A stretch of 38,967 nucleotides of DNA, from assembly GCA_964494475.1 (NCBI GenBank), contig CAZBRS010000053.1:1-38967 (forward strand), given 5' to 3'. This DNA is from CAZBRS01 sp964494475. GTDB lineage: Bacteria; Myxococcota_A; UBA9042; CAZBRS01. Position numbers and translations under genes: made by a program. The notes beneath the pieces are model-generated. The model made no database searches. It was not told the DNA's origin and was given only the letters and a program-made list of their open reading frames with translations. Shown piece by piece: positions 38,794-38,967 of this stretch (the stretch's first letter is position 1; each line of letters begins with the position of its first letter).

Positions 38794-38967
38794 TTAGCCG
38801 GCGTCCGCCCTCAAGCGGTCGCGCAGGGCCGTGAACTCACCCCCCTGGAGCAGGATCCCGGTGGCGTCCCTTGCTGCTTGCAACCAGCGGCGGTAGCGTT
38901 CGTCGGTTGATTGCGCGCCTTCGAACACCTGTGCCAGCGGCCGCCGTAGATGGAGCGGGTGCCAGCG
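38794..38967 (-). CDS. 3' end of an unidentified gene, cut by the window edge
   Basis: The last 57 codons of a minus-strand gene enter from the right edge and end at TAA (38794-38796). The frame is open to the edge and the sequence looks coding (QSTDERYRRWLQAARDATG, then EFTALRDRLRADAG), a helical, charged tail. No family can be named from this fragment. It converges with the HEPN gene, leaving 62 bases between the stops, with no clear terminator. Confidence 0.6.
   Translation of the reverse strand, partial: RWHPLHLRRPLAQVFEGAQSTDERYRRWLQAARDATGILLQGGEFTALRDRLRADAG

Noticed and set aside
1..38967. tRNA, rRNA, riboswitch or insertion sequence
   Set aside because: None recognised on either strand by reading; no transposase-like protein or cloverleaf-like segment was noticed, though a covariance-model scan was not possible.

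Overview
The window is very GC-rich DNA. About half of its genes encode exported lipoproteins, built as a signal peptide, a lipidated cysteine, a low-complexity Asp/Pro/Val/Ala tether, and then an enzyme or a Cys-rich domain. That build, together with the von Willebrand-like protein carrying a TNEDDCS motif, a FadL-type porin and an OmpA lipoprotein, points to a Gram-negative environmental bacterium of the Myxococcota or a neighbouring former deltaproteobacterial lineage. This is inferred from protein style only; no 16S or tRNA gene is present.

Left part (83-13385). This is a run of exported proteins, mostly on the plus strand: a GH36-like alpha-galactosidase, an intradiol dioxygenase (minus strand), a Cys-rich lipoprotein, a GH13 alpha-amylase, a vWA-like lipoprotein, an OmpA-family lipoprotein, a GH5-like hydrolase that appears to start at CTG, and a fused GH5-GH16 lipoprotein. 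No sugar importer or SusCD pair is seen, so the genes look like a surface hydrolase set rather than a complete utilisation locus.

Middle (13402-20375, all minus strand). First come two genes of different texture: an AlbA_2/GHKL-ATPase protein and a membrane-anchored pentapeptide-repeat protein. Then comes a tight operon of YitT-type membrane protein, NapH-like polyferredoxin, HMA-like lipoprotein, MOSC protein and an unknown exported protein, probably devoted to membrane redox or metal chemistry.

Right-middle (20504-28987, plus). A lipoprotein of unknown function and a FadL-type outer-membrane protein are followed by a histidine kinase whose last codons are shifted by one base at a G run, so that it reads in frame into a GH15-like glucoamylase lipoprotein. 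A sorbosone/glucose dehydrogenase-like lipoprotein follows.

Right part (28988-38967). On the minus strand are a GAF sensor coupled to a four-cysteine microprotein, a GH39/GH5-like lipoprotein, a 1084-residue lipoprotein with an internal 434-residue duplication, a patatin phospholipase and a Cys-rich lipoprotein with a duplicated domain. The end holds a small Cys-rich protein, a possible gene remnant, an MNT/HEPN toxin-antitoxin pair and the 3' end of a truncated gene.

Regulation. Eleven sites of the form TTGACG-like, 16-18 bases, TAnnnT-like lie directly upstream of genes, suggesting that much of the window uses a housekeeping-type sigma factor. Three leaders carry a short hairpin at the ribosome binding site, and two transcripts may be leaderless. 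No CRISPR array, complete insertion sequence, tRNA or rRNA was seen. No stretch longer than 300 bases lacks a gene; the longest gap (37716-38010, 295 bases) is described below.
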